Source: Ligilactobacillus araffinosus DSM 20653 (GTDB lineage Bacteria > Bacillota > Bacilli > Lactobacillales > Lactobacillaceae). From it: DNA of 64,000 nt. Shown here piece by piece: positions 38,737-50,679 of the stretch. The stretch lies in the NCBI RefSeq assembly GCF_001435375.1, contig NZ_AYYZ01000030.1, positions 62,001 to 126,000 of the forward strand, in the 5' to 3' direction. A program made the position numbers and the translations under genes. Position 1 is the stretch's first letter; every line of letters begins with the position of its first letter. A model generated the notes under the pieces. That model worked only from the letters and a program-made list of their open reading frames with translations, had not been told where the DNA came from and searched no databases.

Positions 38737-38765
38737 TTGACTAAATTTGAATATAATGGTAAAAT
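38737..38765 (+). promoter_or_regulatory. purR promoter
   Basis: TTGACT (38737-38742), 17-base spacer, TAAAAT (38760-38765). The leader from here to the ATG is about 140 bases. The rest of the 364-base gap (38552-38736) is AT-rich with nothing I recognise. Confidence 0.75.
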
Positions 38766-38771
38766 AGCGTC

Positions 38772-38808
38772 ATTCGTATTAAAAACCGAATATTTCTTCT
38801 TATACGAA
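38772..38808. promoter_or_regulatory. Candidate PurBox cluster downstream of the purR -10
   Basis: ATTCGTATT, AAACCGAATATTT and TATACGAATAAT occur within 37 bases. They contain the CGAA core of Gram-positive PurR boxes in both orientations (TTCG-N10-CGAA, then a third). Location directly after the -10 box suits autoregulation. Confidence 0.55.
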
Positions 38809-38915
38809 TAATAAAATAATATAGGGGTTAATTATTAAGATAAGGGCAAAATTACGTTAATAATTAATAGAATAAAACGTTAAATTAGGAAAATTTAAGA
38901 ATGGAGGCTTTAAAA

Positions 38916-39758
38916 ATGAAAGTACGTAGAAGTGATCGTTTGATTGATATGACAAGTTATTTCCTTAACAACCCGCATAAACTTGTATCATTAACATATT
39001 TTGCAAAGCGGTATGAATCAGCTAAGTCATCAATCAGTGAAGACTTAGCCATCATTAAGCGAACATTTAATGTACGTGGAATTGGAATCTTAGAAACGAT
39101 CCCGGGAGCTGCTGGTGGTGCTCGTTTTATTCCATCAATTGGTGAAGAAGAAGCTGAACGCTTTATTTGGGAAATGGCAGCTGAACTTTCACAAGAAAAC
39201 CGGTTATTGCCTGGAGGATATGTATACCTTTCAGATTTATTAGGTAAACCGGAAGTTTTGCGGCATGTTGGCCGGTTGATTGCGCGCCAATATATGGGCC
39301 GTCAAGTAGATGCCATCATGACGGTTGCCACAAAGGGTGTGCCGATTGCGCAAAGTGTTGCATATTATACAAATGCTCCATTTGTAATTGTTCGGCGTGA
39401 CTCAAAGATTACTGAAGGTTCAACCGTTTCAGTTAACTATGTTTCAGGATCAAGTCAACGAATTGAAAAGATGGAATTATCAAAACGGAGTTTACGGCGC
39501 GGCTCACATGTTTTAGTTGTTGACGATTTTATGAAAGGCGGTGGTACGATCAACGGAATGAAGTCAATGATTGAAGAATTTGACTCTGAATTAGTTGGGG
39601 TAACGGTCTTTGCTGAAGGAGTCGTTGATGAAGGCAGCCGGTTGATCGAAGACTATACTTCGTTATTGAAAGTTGATAATGTCAATACATTGAATAAGAC
39701 GATCCACGTAAGTGCCGGAAATTACCTTGCAAAGGTATTTGGCAAACGGACAGAGTAG
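38916..39758 (+). CDS. purR: Purine operon regulator PurR
   Basis: 280 residues from the ATG at 38916, ten bases after GGAGG; the earlier ATG at 38901 overlaps that site and is not preferred. An N-terminal winged helix (about 1-75, RRSDRLIDMTSYFLNNPHKL) is followed by a phosphoribosyltransferase-like domain with the PRPP loop VLVVDDFMKGGGTINGM. In Gram-positive bacteria it senses PRPP and controls purine synthesis and salvage genes, as repressor in bacilli and activator in lactococci. Candidate target sites occur in this window near purR, pbuO-type permease and xpt/guaC. Confidence 0.95.
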   Translation: MKVRRSDRLIDMTSYFLNNPHKLVSLTYFAKRYESAKSSISEDLAIIKRTFNVRGIGILETIPGAAGGARFIPSIGEEEAERFIWEMAAELSQENRLLPGGYVYLSDLLGKPEVLRHVGRLIARQYMGRQVDAIMTVATKGVPIAQSVAYYTNAPFVIVRRDSKITEGSTVSVNYVSGSSQRIEKMELSKRSLRRGSHVLVVDDFMKGGGTINGMKSMIEEFDSELVGVTVFAEGVVDEGSRLIEDYTSLLKVDNVNTLNKTIHVSAGNYLAKVFGKRTE

Positions 39759-39762
39759 GGTC

Positions 39763-39790
39763 AAAAGGAAGCTGGAAGGCTTCCTTTTTT
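39763..39790 (+). terminator. Terminator after purR
   Basis: AAAGGAAGC pairs with GCTTCCTTT over TGGAAG, then Ts. Confidence 0.88.
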
Positions 39791-39805
39791 CGAATGCAAC
39801 AATAA

Positions 39806-39834
39806 TTGAAGTTCATATTTTTTTAAGTTAGAAT
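39806..39834 (+). promoter_or_regulatory. glmU promoter
   Basis: TTGAAG (39806-39811), 17-base spacer, TAGAAT (39829-39834), about 45 bases before the glmU ATG. Confidence 0.7.
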
Positions 39835-39878
39835 TTAAACATGAGTAAATAACTTTAATAGAGAATGAGGATAAATCA

Positions 39879-41285
39879 ATGACAGCAAAATTTGCAATTA
39901 TCTTAGCAGCGGGTCAAGGAACTCGCATGAAATCAAAGCTATATAAGGTTCTTCACCCGGTATGCGGCAAGGCCATGGTCGACCACGTGCTTTCACAAGT
40001 TGAAAAGGATAACGTTGACCAAATCGTAACGATTGTTGGTCATGGAGCAGAAAAGGTTCAAGAAACCCTTGGTGACCGGACGAAATATGCTCTTCAAGAA
40101 GAACAATTAGGAACTGGCCATGCCGTTTTGCAAGCGGAAAAGATGCTTGGCTCAAAGGATGGGATGACTTTAGTAACATGTGGCGATACCCCATTGTTTA
40201 TGGCAGAAACGTTTGCTAAGCTATTTGAATATCATGAAAAGAACGGCGACGTGGCAACGGTTTTGACAGCGAAAGCCGATGATCCATTTGGTTACGGCCG
40301 TGTAATTCGTAATGCAGTTGGTGAAGTTGAAAAAATCGTTGAACAAAAAGATGCAACACCTGAAGAAGCCAAGGTTGATGAGATCAATACGGGCGTTTAT
40401 GTTTTTGATAATCAAGCATTATTTAAAGCTCTTCACCAAGTCAACAATGACAATGCTCAAGGCGAATACTACTTACCAGATGTAATTGGAATCTTCCAAA
40501 ATGCAGGCAAGAAGGTCGGTGCCTTTGAAATGGATGACTTTGAAGAATCAATGGGAGTTAATGATCGCATTGCCCTTGCAAAGGCGACGAAGGTAATGCA
40601 ACGCCGAATCAACGAAAAACACATGCGTAACGGAGTAACAATTATTGATCCGGATAACACGTACATTGATGCTGGTGTTCAAATTGGGGCTGATACGGTT
40701 ATTGAGCCTGGCGTTCAACTTAAAGGAAAGACAATTATCGGCGAAGACTGTGTGATCGGTGCCCATTCACAGATTCGGGACTGCAAGATCGAAGATGGCG
40801 TTACGGTTACTGCTTCATACCTTGAAGAATCAGTAATGCACAAGAATTCAAACATTGGACCATATAGTCATTTACGGCCATTAGCAGACATCGGTGAAAA
40901 TGTTCATATCGGAAACTTTGTTGAAGTCAAGAAGGCTGAAATCGGCAAGAACACTAAGGTTGGTCACTTAACTTATGTTGGCGATGCAACTTTAGGTAAG
41001 AATATCAACGTTGGTTGCGGAACGATCTTTATCAACTACGACGGCATGAACAAGCACCACACCAATGTTGGCGACTATTCATTTATCGGAAGTGGCGCCA
41101 ACTTAGTTGCTCCGCTTGAAATTGAAGACCACGCTTACGTTGCTGCCGGATCAACAATTACAAATGATGTTCCAGCTCATGCAATGGGAATTGGTCGGGG
41201 ACGCCAAGTAAACAAGGAAGGATATTATGATCGTTACCCAGTTGCAGAAGCTGCAAAAAAGGCCGAAAAAGCTGATAAAGACTAA
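39879..41285 (+). CDS. glmU: Bifunctional GlmU (GlcN-1-P acetyltransferase / GlcNAc-1-P uridyltransferase)
   Basis: 468 residues. The N-terminal pyrophosphorylase domain has [11 protein letters not shown] (residues 8-18) and the C-terminal half is a left-handed beta helix of hexapeptide repeats, with acetyltransferase residues near [13 protein letters not shown]. It makes UDP-GlcNAc for peptidoglycan and teichoic acids. prs follows 70 bases downstream, the order seen in Bacillus. The C-terminal tail is Lys/Ala-rich. Confidence 0.97.
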   Translation: MTAKFAIILAAGQGTRMKSKLYKVLHPVCGKAMVDHVLSQVEKDNVDQIVTIVGHGAEKVQETLGDRTKYALQEEQLGTGHAVLQAEKMLGSKDGMTLVTCGDTPLFMAETFAKLFEYHEKNGDVATVLTAKADDPFGYGRVIRNAVGEVEKIVEQKDATPEEAKVDEINTGVYVFDNQALFKALHQVNNDNAQGEYYLPDVIGIFQNAGKKVGAFEMDDFEESMGVNDRIALAKATKVMQRRINEKHMRNGVTIIDPDNTYIDAGVQIGADTVIEPGVQLKGKTIIGEDCVIGAHSQIRDCKIEDGVTVTASYLEESVMHKNSNIGPYSHLRPLADIGENVHIGNFVEVKKAEIGKNTKVGHLTYVGDATLGKNINVGCGTIFINYDGMNKHHTNVGDYSFIGSGANLVAPLEIEDHAYVAAGSTITNDVPAHAMGIGRGRQVNKEGYYDRYPVAEAAKKAEKADKD

Positions 41286-41355
41286 GAATTAGCTTGATTT
41301 TAAGCTGGTTAACGCATACTATATATTAGTAGAATAATCATTATTGGAGGCAATC

Positions 41356-42330
41356 ATGGCTGAACAAAGTTATAATTCAAAGGTTAAAATTTTTGCTTTG
41401 AATTCAAACAAACCATTGGCAAAGAAAATTGCTGATGCCGTAGGAGTTCCTTTAGGTAAGACTTCAGTTGACCGTTTTAGCGATGGCGAAATTCGGATCA
41501 ATATTGAAGAAAGTATTCGGGGGGATGAAATTTTCATCATCCAATCAACGTCTGCACCGGTCAATGACAATTTGATGGAATTGTTAATTATGATCGATGC
41601 CTTAAGACGGGCGAGTGCATCAACGATTAACGTTGTGATGCCATATTATGGATATGCACGGCAAGATCGGAAAGCTCGTTCACGCGAACCAATTACTGCA
41701 AAGCTGGTCGCAGATATGCTTGAAAAAGCTGGTGCAGATCGTGTAATCGTGCTTGATTTACACGCTGCTCAAATTCAAGGATTCTTTGATATTCCAGTAG
41801 ATCACTTAATGGGTGCTCCATTATTGGCTGACTACTTCTTGAAGAACGGCCTTGAAAAGGATGCAGTTGTTGTTTCGCCTGATCATGGGGGTGTAACTCG
41901 GGCACGGAAGTTAGCTGAATTCTTAAAGGCTCCGATCGCAATTATTGATAAGCGGCGTCCCAAAGCCAACGTTGCCGAAATTATGAATATTATTGGTTCA
42001 GTTGATGGCAAGCGGTGCATCATTATTGATGATATGATCGATACTGCCGGGACGATCACGTTGGCATCACAAGCATTGATGGATGCAGGTGCAAAGGAAG
42101 TTTACGCATGTGCAACGCACCCTGTACTATCAGGTCCAGCAATTGAACGTCTTGATAAGTCTCCAATTAAGAAGATTATCGTAACGGATTCAATTCAACT
42201 TCCAGAAGAAAAGCAGATCGATAAGTTGACTCAAGTTTCAGTTGGTCCGCTTATCGGTGATGCAATCAAACGGATTCACGAAAACAAGCCGGTTAGTCCG
42301 TTGTTTAAGAATCGATTCCGTTCGGAATAA
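41356..42330 (+). CDS. prs: Ribose-phosphate pyrophosphokinase
   Basis: 324 residues from the ATG at 41356 (TTGGAGG site). Class I PRPP synthetase motifs: [27 protein letters not shown] and the PRPP loop [13 protein letters not shown]. It supplies PRPP, the substrate of xpt and the effector of PurR in this same window. Ends at a strong terminator convergent with the HD gene. Confidence 0.97.
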   Translation: MAEQSYNSKVKIFALNSNKPLAKKIADAVGVPLGKTSVDRFSDGEIRINIEESIRGDEIFIIQSTSAPVNDNLMELLIMIDALRRASASTINVVMPYYGYARQDRKARSREPITAKLVADMLEKAGADRVIVLDLHAAQIQGFFDIPVDHLMGAPLLADYFLKNGLEKDAVVVSPDHGGVTRARKLAEFLKAPIAIIDKRRPKANVAEIMNIIGSVDGKRCIIIDDMIDTAGTITLASQALMDAGAKEVYACATHPVLSGPAIERLDKSPIKKIIVTDSIQLPEEKQIDKLTQVSVGPLIGDAIKRIHENKPVSPLFKNRFRSE

Positions 42331-42346
42331 ATTGTTAAAAATAAGC

Positions 42347-42378
42347 AAAGAGGCTATGGTTTTTACCATAGCCTCTTT
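42347..42378. terminator. Bidirectional terminator between prs and the HD gene
   Basis: AAAGAGGCTATGGT pairs perfectly with ACCATAGCCTCTTT around a TTTT loop. Confidence 0.9.
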
Positions 42379-42391
42379 AAATTGGTGAAAT

Positions 42392-43756
42392 TTATTTTGG
42401 AAAAATTAGCCGATCATTATGCAAATATTTTTCAAATTGCTGATAAACAGGGGTAAAAATTTCAAGTTGATTGCCTTTAGCAAGCATTTCCCGCGGGAAG
42501 AAGAACCGTTCATCACCGGTGATTTTACCGCTGATGGCTTTGACCAGGGTGCTGACCGTTGAAAGTTCGATTAGGCTTCCGTCCGTTTGCATCAGTTCAA
42601 TTTGGGTCTGTGGCTTCTTGGAACTTGGATTGTACGAATCGTATGGTAAATCAAAACTATCGTTGGTGGCTGCATAATAATACGGATCAAAACCGGCTTC
42701 AGCAATCAAATTGCGTAAGGTTGGCAACAATGAACGTGTATCGTCATTGACTTTGGCTGATTTAAGCGGTTTGCGGTTTAAGAACCGCCGGGCAAGGTCT
42801 TTGAGAATGTGATCGTCGCATTCGCTCCAAATACTGAAACAGGTATTCAAAACGCCATCATCAAGTTTTAAGTACTGTTTAAGCGAAAACTGATTATCAA
42901 AAAACGGTTTTAACGTTTCGTATGCAAAATCATGCGGCAATTGATCCATTTCATACAGGTCCTTAGCGCGTTTCAATAATGAACTTAAAATGACTTCCAT
43001 TGACCGGGAAACGGGATGGAAATAAACTTGCTGGTACATTTGAAAACGGCTGACAATGTAGTCTTCAACTGCATGCATTCCACTAAAGTTAAAGGCGATC
43101 CCGCCTTGGTACGGCCGCATGACTCGCAAGATCCGGGTAAGATCAAAATTGCCGTATTTTGTCCCAGTAAAATACGAGTCGCGTAAAAGGTAATCCATCC
43201 GGTCCGCATCGATCTGGCTTGAAATCATCTGGACAACTTGCTGGTTCGGATAGGTCTTCGCAATCACACTGGCGACCTGTGCAGGAAAGTCATCGCTGAC
43301 TTGGCGCAGAACATGATTGACTTCGGTTTCCGGCGAAGTGATGATCTGCTGTGTCATTTGTTCATGGTTAGTATGAAAAATATGTTCAAAAGTATGCGAG
43401 TATGCTCCATGACCAACGTCATGTAAAAGGGCGGCACATAAAGCAACGAGCCGTTCATGATCATCCCATAAACCATCATTGGAATTTTGGGTCGGATAAT
43501 TGCGTTGGAAAAGGTCACAGATTTTTCGGGTGATTTCATACACCCCAACGGAATGTGAAAACCGTGAGTGTTCAGCTCCGTGGAAAGTATAACTAGTTGT
43601 GCCAAGTTGCTTGATCCGACGTAACCGTTGAAATTCCTTGGTATTGATCAGGTCAAGGATCACTTGGTGCTGAATGTAAATGTAATTATGGATCGGATCA
43701 CGCAGAACCTTCTCCATTGGTAAAACTTGCGGATGCAAAACTGTGATTGGAGCCAC
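42392..43756 (-). CDS. HD-domain phosphohydrolase (dGTPase-like, YwfO type)
   Basis: 454 residues counted from a GTG at 43756; the ATG 13 codons in (before EKVLRDPIHNYI) is a plausible alternative, as AAGGAAG touches the GTG. Metal-binding HD motifs: HSRFSHSVGVYE, then LLHDVGHGAYSHTFEH and a later SSQIDADRMDYLLRDS. Relatives hydrolyse dNTPs or related nucleotides. No close functional partner adjacent. Confidence 0.85.
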   Translation of the reverse strand: MAPITVLHPQVLPMEKVLRDPIHNYIYIQHQVILDLINTKEFQRLRRIKQLGTTSYTFHGAEHSRFSHSVGVYEITRKICDLFQRNYPTQNSNDGLWDDHERLVALCAALLHDVGHGAYSHTFEHIFHTNHEQMTQQIITSPETEVNHVLRQVSDDFPAQVASVIAKTYPNQQVVQMISSQIDADRMDYLLRDSYFTGTKYGNFDLTRILRVMRPYQGGIAFNFSGMHAVEDYIVSRFQMYQQVYFHPVSRSMEVILSSLLKRAKDLYEMDQLPHDFAYETLKPFFDNQFSLKQYLKLDDGVLNTCFSIWSECDDHILKDLARRFLNRKPLKSAKVNDDTRSLLPTLRNLIAEAGFDPYYYAATNDSFDLPYDSYNPSSKKPQTQIELMQTDGSLIELSTVSTLVKAISGKITGDERFFFPREMLAKGNQLEIFTPVYQQFEKYLHNDRLIFPK

Positions 43757-43873
43757 TTCCTTTCGGTTAATGATTATCTTTATTATACCGCAACCGGTAA
43801 ATTAATCGGTGGTAAAGTGAATTGCAGCTCGATATAATAGAACTAAGGATTTTTAGTAAGGAAGTGATCACAA

Positions 43874-44311
43874 ATGACATCCCAAAATGAAATTCCGGTC
43901 AAAATTCACGTTGAGACTGTTCATCGCCAAGATGGACAAAAGGAAGAATATGCAGAAGACTTTGATGGTCGGCTAATTGAGATCGGGGAGACGGTTTATT
44001 TGCGTTATGAAGAAGAACTCCCAGAAAATGAACACGCAACGGTGACCTTTAAGATTGCAGGCGATGAGGAGGTCCAACTGACTCGGAAGCTGGAACATCA
44101 GAAGCTGCATTTGACCTTTAAACCAGGAAAACGAATTCCATCCCGATATCAAACTCCATATGGTAATATTCCAGTTGCAACCTTTGCCGGCCGAATGGAA
44201 ACGGTGCTTGAGGATGATCCACGGGCCGGAAAGTTAGAGATCGATTACCGCCTTTATAATGGAGATTCTTTACTTGGCGATTATAAAATCAGATTGCAAT
44301 TTACCGCGTAG
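43874..44311 (+). CDS. DUF1934 calycin-like protein (YwiB family)
   Basis: 145 residues, small beta-barrel pattern: HVETVHRQDGQKEEYAEDFDGRL at the start, YRLYNGDSLLGDYKI at the end, matching YwiB/DUF1934. Function unknown; genes of this family often lie beside rpoE or argS. GGAAGTGAT ribosome site; TATAAT at 43833-43838 is a likely -10. It precedes rpoE by 44 bases. Confidence 0.85.
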   Translation: MTSQNEIPVKIHVETVHRQDGQKEEYAEDFDGRLIEIGETVYLRYEEELPENEHATVTFKIAGDEEVQLTRKLEHQKLHLTFKPGKRIPSRYQTPYGNIPVATFAGRMETVLEDDPRAGKLEIDYRLYNGDSLLGDYKIRLQFTA

Positions 44312-44355
44312 TATTGTATGATGAAGAGTAAACTGCTGAAAGGACGTGTACCAAA

Positions 44356-44901
44356 TTGGGGCTTGAAAAATTCGAAGGTATGAATAAAGATGAATTGTCA
44401 ATGATCGAAGTTTCACGGGAAATTTTGCATGAAAAAGGCGAACCGATGGCGTTTGCTGATTTAACAAACGAGGTTCAAAATTTCCTTGAAAAGAGCGATG
44501 AAGAAATTCGTGAACGGTTGCCACAATTCTATACTGACTTAAATATTGATGGCAGTTTTATCTCATTGGGAGATAATATGTGGGCATTGCGCTCATGGTA
44601 TCCATTTGAATCAATCGATGAAGCACTTGTCCATTCTGATGAAGCAGATGATGATCAACCACGCAAGAAGCGGAAAAAGGTTAATGCTTTCTTAGACTCA
44701 AACGATGATGACGATGTGATCGATTATGACAATGATGATCCTGAAGATGATGATTTTGCTGATGATGATGATCACCAACAAGATTTGAAGGATTACCAAA
44801 ATGATTTGGATGATGTGGACGATGGCGATGACCCGCAAGATGATTTGCCAGATGGAATCGAAGGTCAACTTAACGAATTTTCAGATGACGATGATGAATA
44901 A
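44356..44901 (+). CDS. rpoE: RNA polymerase delta subunit
   Basis: 181 residues from a TTG, with AAAGGACG upstream. An N-terminal HARE-HTH domain (about 1-90: [23 protein letters not shown]) is followed by a long Asp/Glu tail (about 105-181, mostly Asp) that is disordered and nucleic-acid-mimicking. Delta binds RNA polymerase in Gram-positive bacteria, speeds recycling and raises sensitivity to initiating NTP levels. This matters for the pyrG attenuator next door. Confidence 0.95.
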   Translation: MGLEKFEGMNKDELSMIEVSREILHEKGEPMAFADLTNEVQNFLEKSDEEIRERLPQFYTDLNIDGSFISLGDNMWALRSWYPFESIDEALVHSDEADDDQPRKKRKKVNAFLDSNDDDDVIDYDNDDPEDDDFADDDDHQQDLKDYQNDLDDVDDGDDPQDDLPDGIEGQLNEFSDDDDE

Positions 44902-44905
44902 AGGC

Positions 44906-44942
44906 TTGACGCTCGAATAACGATTAGGTAAAATCTTACTTG
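44906..44942 (+). promoter_or_regulatory. pyrG promoter with GGGC initiation region
   Basis: TTGACG (44906-44911), 17-base spacer, TAAAAT (44929-44934), then seven bases to GGGC at 44942. A transcript starting with GGGC is the hallmark of pyrG promoters regulated by CTP through G slippage. Confidence 0.8.
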
Positions 44943-44972
44943 GGCGCTCGTAAAGAGCCTTTTGAACGGAGA

Positions 44973-46664
<1,692 letters not shown>

Positions 46665-46732
46665 TTTTAGAAGGCGAATTGAATTAAATGTGTTATCCTT
46701 ATAGTAGCAATAGATACGGAGGCGAACTAGGG

Positions 46733-46951
46733 ATGAAAGAAAAGAAATTAGAACACCTTGCTGAAGAAATTGTAAAGTATCAAGAAAAGTATCATTTAAC
46801 AGATGCTGAATTGGCACTGACAAGTCATTTTTCAGTAGAACGAATTCATGCAATCAAGGCGGGACAAGTTGAAGTTCGTCCTGAAGAATATGGAGAATTA
46901 CAGGAATTGTTGGCTGATGAGGAACCAGTTACAAGTGATGATAAACAATAG
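46733..46951 (+). CDS. Small HTH-like protein (LBP_cg2779-like family)
   Basis: 72 residues from the ATG at 46733, with GGAGG 11 bases before; the ORF can be extended to 46688 but without a ribosome site. The helical sequence ELALTSHFSVERIHAIKAGQ resembles a short helix-turn-helix. The name is my recollection of a lactobacillar family, unverified. It is 24 residues shorter than most XRE repressors and lies between pyrG and a secreted nuclease; regulation of either is not shown. Confidence 0.65.
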   Translation: MKEKKLEHLAEEIVKYQEKYHLTDAELALTSHFSVERIHAIKAGQVEVRPEEYGELQELLADEEPVTSDDKQ

Positions 46952-46969
46952 AAACTGTAATTGAGAGCG

Positions 46970-47002
46970 AAGAGGCTGCGACAATCATGTCCAGTCTCTT
47001 TT
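46970..47002 (+). terminator. Terminator after the small HTH-like gene
   Basis: AAGAGGCTG pairs with CAGTCTCTT (one G-U), with inner GACA/TGTC, followed by Ts. Confidence 0.8.
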
Positions 47003-47047
47003 ATTGTATTTAACTAAGTTGATGGGTTTTAAAGAAAGGAAAGTAAA

Positions 47048-47875
47048 ATGGCAAAGAGAAAACGCAAAAAGCAAAAGGTCACCCCGTCACAGGTCATTAT
47101 TACGGTCTTAGCCGCAATTTTGATTGTGCTTGCTGGGGGGAGAGTTTCTGGCAAGTTGGGACGGCTTGATCTTGGAATGACGCAAAATGTCCGGGCGGGT
47201 CAAAATACTCCCAATCAAAAATTGGCATCAAGTGTATTAACAGATAGTGTTAAACAACAACTTGGAGGTTCGATTACCTATAATGGTCATGGGGCGTTCA
47301 TTATCAACAATAATCAAAATGATTTGAATGCTCAAATTGCAAGTGCCCCGTACGCAACGGATGAAGTTGATAACTTAGGCCGGCCGCACATTGGCAATGC
47401 GTGGTTGAATAAGACTTGCCGGCAGTACAAAAATCGGGAGCAAACCGGGAACGGCCGCACTGATTGGAAACCAGCTGGATTCCATCAATTAAGCGGATTA
47501 CCGGGAGAATATAAGCATGCTTATGACCGCGGACACTTGTTAGGGTATGCATTGGTTGGCGGGATTCGCGGTTTTAACGCTTCTGAATCAAATCCGGCAA
47601 ACGTTGCGACCCAAACTGCATGGGCAAATGAAGCTCGGTCAGCTAATTCAACGGGACAAAACTATTATGAAGGCTTAGTCCGGAAAGCTCTTGATCAAAA
47701 TAAGCAAGTTCGTTATCGGGTAACTGATATTTATGACGGCAATAATTTAGTTTCGGCGGGAGCGCATATTGAAGCCAAATCGTCTGATGGATCGTTGGAA
47801 TTTAACGTTTTTGTCCCGAATGTTCAAAACAATATTCGAATCAATTACGCAACGGGTTACGCAACACAAAATTAG
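47048..47875 (+). CDS. Secreted DNA/RNA non-specific endonuclease
   Basis: 275 residues. An N-terminal membrane segment or uncleaved signal (about 15-35) is followed by the beta-beta-alpha Me nuclease domain with [10 protein letters not shown] (catalytic His) and the metal-binding Asn in [12 protein letters not shown]. This is the EndA/NucA-type layout; such surface nucleases degrade DNA for nutrition or for DNA uptake in transformation. GAAAGGAAAG site. Not linked to competence genes in this window. Confidence 0.88.
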   Translation: MAKRKRKKQKVTPSQVIITVLAAILIVLAGGRVSGKLGRLDLGMTQNVRAGQNTPNQKLASSVLTDSVKQQLGGSITYNGHGAFIINNNQNDLNAQIASAPYATDEVDNLGRPHIGNAWLNKTCRQYKNREQTGNGRTDWKPAGFHQLSGLPGEYKHAYDRGHLLGYALVGGIRGFNASESNPANVATQTAWANEARSANSTGQNYYEGLVRKALDQNKQVRYRVTDIYDGNNLVSAGAHIEAKSSDGSLEFNVFVPNVQNNIRINYATGYATQN

Positions 47876-47999
47876 TAATATTCTTTAAAAACGATTGAAA
47901 CCCAATTAAGGATTTTGTATCATTAGAGTTGACACGTCGGCTCGACGATGGTTCGGATTATTAATAAATAAATTTAAAAAATTAGTGAGGATTCTTACG

Positions 48000-49274
48000 A
48001 TGAAAAAAATGATCGTCAAAGGAGAACAGCGTTTGCACGGCGAAGTAACGATCGGCGGTGCAAAAAACAGTACAGTCGCTTTGATTCCGGCCGCAATTTT
48101 AGCTGATACTCCGATTAAATTTGACTCAGTTCCTGAGATTTTAGATGTCCATAATTTAATGTTGATTCTTGAAGCGATGAATGTAAAATCGCATTTTTCG
48201 CATGGACAATTAGAAATTGATCCTACTAACATCGAGAACCGCCCGTTACCTGGAGATGCGATTCGCAGTTTACGGGCATCATACTATTTCATGGGCGCAA
48301 TGCTTGGCCGGTTTGGCAAGGCGGTTGTTGGATTCCCTGGCGGGGACAACATTGGCCCACGTCCGATTGACCAGCATATTAAAGGATTTAAGGCGCTAGG
48401 TGCACATGTCGAAGAGGAAGATAATGCGGTTCGAATTACGACTGGTCCTGAGGGGTTGCATGGAGCGCGGATCTTCTTTGACATGGTGTCCGTTGGGGCG
48501 ACGATCAATGTTTTGCTTGCCGCCGTTAAGGCTAAGGGAACAACGATCATGGAAAATGTTGCAAAGGAACCAGAAATCGTTGACTTAGCAACTTTCTTGA
48601 ACAATATGGGAGCCCATATTCGAGGGGCTGGAACGGATGAGATTCGAATTGAAGGGGTTGAGAGTTTAAAGTCGACGAATACCCATACGATTATTCCGGA
48701 CCGAATCGAAGCCGGAACTTACCTTGCATTTGCAGCAGCAAATGGTGACGGTGTTTTGGTAAAGAATGTAATCACAGAACATTTAGATCCGTTTATTGCT
48801 AAATTGCGTGAAATGGGCGTTACGATGGAAATTAACGAAGACAGTATTTACATCCCAGGGAATGATCGGTTGAGTCCGGTAACGGTTAAGACATCACCGT
48901 TCCCGGGATTTGCGACTGATTTACAGCAACCAATTACGCCACTGTTAATGTGTGCCCAAGGAACATCCAAGATTATTGAAACGATTTATCCGAAACGAAT
49001 CAAACACATTCCCGAAATGCGGCGAATGGGTGCTGACATTTCATGCGAAGATGGGGTATTTACAATTCATCATGCAAAGAATCTTAAAGGGGCCAACGTT
49101 GATGCTGGTGAAATTCGAGCTGGCGTTGCGCTTCTTGGACTTGGATTGATGGCTAAAGGAACAACGGTTATTAATAATGCAGATAATATTTTGCGTGGTT
49201 ATGATCGAATCGTTGAAAAGATGCGAGGGTTATCAGTTGATATTGAGTTATTGACGGTGGCTGATAATCTTTAG
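48000..49274 (+). CDS. murA: UDP-N-acetylglucosamine 1-carboxyvinyltransferase with Asp at the catalytic Cys position
   Basis: 424 residues from the ATG at 48000 with GTGAGG upstream. EPSP-synthase-like fold: [45 protein letters not shown] and [14 protein letters not shown]. The loop that normally reads PGGCxIGPRP reads [10 protein letters not shown], so residue 116 is Asp (GAC at 48345-48347) instead of the Cys that fosfomycin alkylates. It catalyses the first committed step of peptidoglycan synthesis. The genome may carry a second MurA outside the window. Upstream of rho, as in Bacillus. Confidence 0.95.
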   Translation: MKKMIVKGEQRLHGEVTIGGAKNSTVALIPAAILADTPIKFDSVPEILDVHNLMLILEAMNVKSHFSHGQLEIDPTNIENRPLPGDAIRSLRASYYFMGAMLGRFGKAVVGFPGGDNIGPRPIDQHIKGFKALGAHVEEEDNAVRITTGPEGLHGARIFFDMVSVGATINVLLAAVKAKGTTIMENVAKEPEIVDLATFLNNMGAHIRGAGTDEIRIEGVESLKSTNTHTIIPDRIEAGTYLAFAAANGDGVLVKNVITEHLDPFIAKLREMGVTMEINEDSIYIPGNDRLSPVTVKTSPFPGFATDLQQPITPLLMCAQGTSKIIETIYPKRIKHIPEMRRMGADISCEDGVFTIHHAKNLKGANVDAGEIRAGVALLGLGLMAKGTTVINNADNILRGYDRIVEKMRGLSVDIELLTVADNL

Positions 49275-49288
49275 AAAGTAGTAACAGG

Positions 49289-50674
49289 ATGGAAAAGAAA
49301 ACATCGAAGAAGAGCGAACCCGAAAAAAAACGGGTTGAAAAGGGAAAGACATCTTTAAAGGCAAAGGAAACTAACAAGAATAAAGAAGCCAAACAACAGG
49401 TTTCACACGAAAACATCACCCTTGAAGATCTTGAAAAGAAGACGTTGCGGGAAATTTACGAATATGCACGTCGGTATAAAATTCCATATTACAGTCAGAT
49501 GAATAAAAAAGAGCTTGCGATGGCGGTTGTCCGGGCGCAAGCTGAAAAACAAGGATACTTCTTTATGAATGGGGTCCTTGAGATTATTTCCCATGATTCA
49601 TATGGATTCTTGCGGCCAATCAACTATGGTCCATCGCAAGAAGATATTTACGTTTCGGCAAGTCAGATCAGTTTATTTGGGTTGCGGAACGGTGATCGGG
49701 TCGCTGGGCTAGCCCGTCCACCACGGCATGGGGAGCAAAACTACGGTATGATGCGGATTGACTCGGTCAATGGCAAGGCTCCGCAAGAAGCTAAAAACCG
49801 TCCGCACTTTCCAGCACTGACTCCAATTTATCCGGAAAAACAGATTAAATTAGAAACAACTTCGAATAACATTTCGACGCGGACGATCGATTTGTTTGCT
49901 CCAATCGGATTTGGTCAACGGGGATTGATTGTAGCACCGCCCAATGCTGGGAAAACTAGTATATTAAAGGCAATCGCAGGTGGAATTTCGGCTAACTATC
50001 CGGATGCTAAGCTGATGCTTCTATTAATTGATGAACGTCCGGAAGAAGTTACGGATCTAGAGCGAACGGTTGATGGTGAAGTGATTTATTCAACGTTTGA
50101 TCAACGACCGGAAAACCATGTTCGCGTTGCCGAACTTGTTTTGGAACGAGCAATGCGGCTTGTCGAAGATAAACAGGACGTTGTAATTTTGCTTGATTCA
50201 CTTACCCGGCTGGCCCGGGCATATAACCTGGTTGAAACTCCAAGCGGGCGGACGTTGTCTGGCGGGGTCGATCCAGCGGCATTGTACAAACCGAAGAAAT
50301 TTTTCGGAGCGGCCCGCAACGTTGAAGAAGGTGGCAGTTTAACGATTCTTGCAACGGCTTTGGTTGATACTGGCAGTCGAATGGACGACGTGATCTATGA
50401 AGAATTTAAGGGAACTGGTAACCAGGAACTTCAATTAAGTCGGACCTTAGCTGAACGCCGAATTTATCCGGCAATTGATTTGGACAAATCAGTTACTCGA
50501 CGTGAAGATCTGTTGCTGAGTGATGATATTCGTAACGCAATTTGGAGGTTGCGGCGGAAGCTGATGACAAATGACTTGACGCAAGATACAACGGAGGTTT
50601 TGAATATGTTGCGTAAGACAAAGAATAATGATGAATTTATTCAACAAATCAGCAAAATAAAGTTGGTTAAATAA
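49289..50674 (+). CDS. rho: Transcription termination factor Rho
   Basis: 461 residues. A Lys/Glu-rich N-terminal extension (about 1-45) precedes the RNA-binding OB domain (GVLEIISHDSYGFLR) and the RecA-like motor with P-loop APPNAGKTS and Walker B ILLDSLTRLARAY. Rho is an RNA-dependent ATPase hexamer that terminates untranslated transcripts. The basic extension makes it somewhat longer than Bacillus Rho. Starts 14 bases after murA. Confidence 0.96.
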   Translation: MEKKTSKKSEPEKKRVEKGKTSLKAKETNKNKEAKQQVSHENITLEDLEKKTLREIYEYARRYKIPYYSQMNKKELAMAVVRAQAEKQGYFFMNGVLEIISHDSYGFLRPINYGPSQEDIYVSASQISLFGLRNGDRVAGLARPPRHGEQNYGMMRIDSVNGKAPQEAKNRPHFPALTPIYPEKQIKLETTSNNISTRTIDLFAPIGFGQRGLIVAPPNAGKTSILKAIAGGISANYPDAKLMLLLIDERPEEVTDLERTVDGEVIYSTFDQRPENHVRVAELVLERAMRLVEDKQDVVILLDSLTRLARAYNLVETPSGRTLSGGVDPAALYKPKKFFGAARNVEEGGSLTILATALVDTGSRMDDVIYEEFKGTGNQELQLSRTLAERRIYPAIDLDKSVTRREDLLLSDDIRNAIWRLRRKLMTNDLTQDTTEVLNMLRKTKNNDEFIQQISKIKLVK

Positions 50675-50679
50675 TTCAA

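Noticed and set aside
44656..44900. Repetitive GAT-rich stretch as a DNA repeat or CRISPR-like array
   Set aside because: It encodes the Asp/Glu tail of RNA polymerase delta and has no regular repeat-spacer structure.
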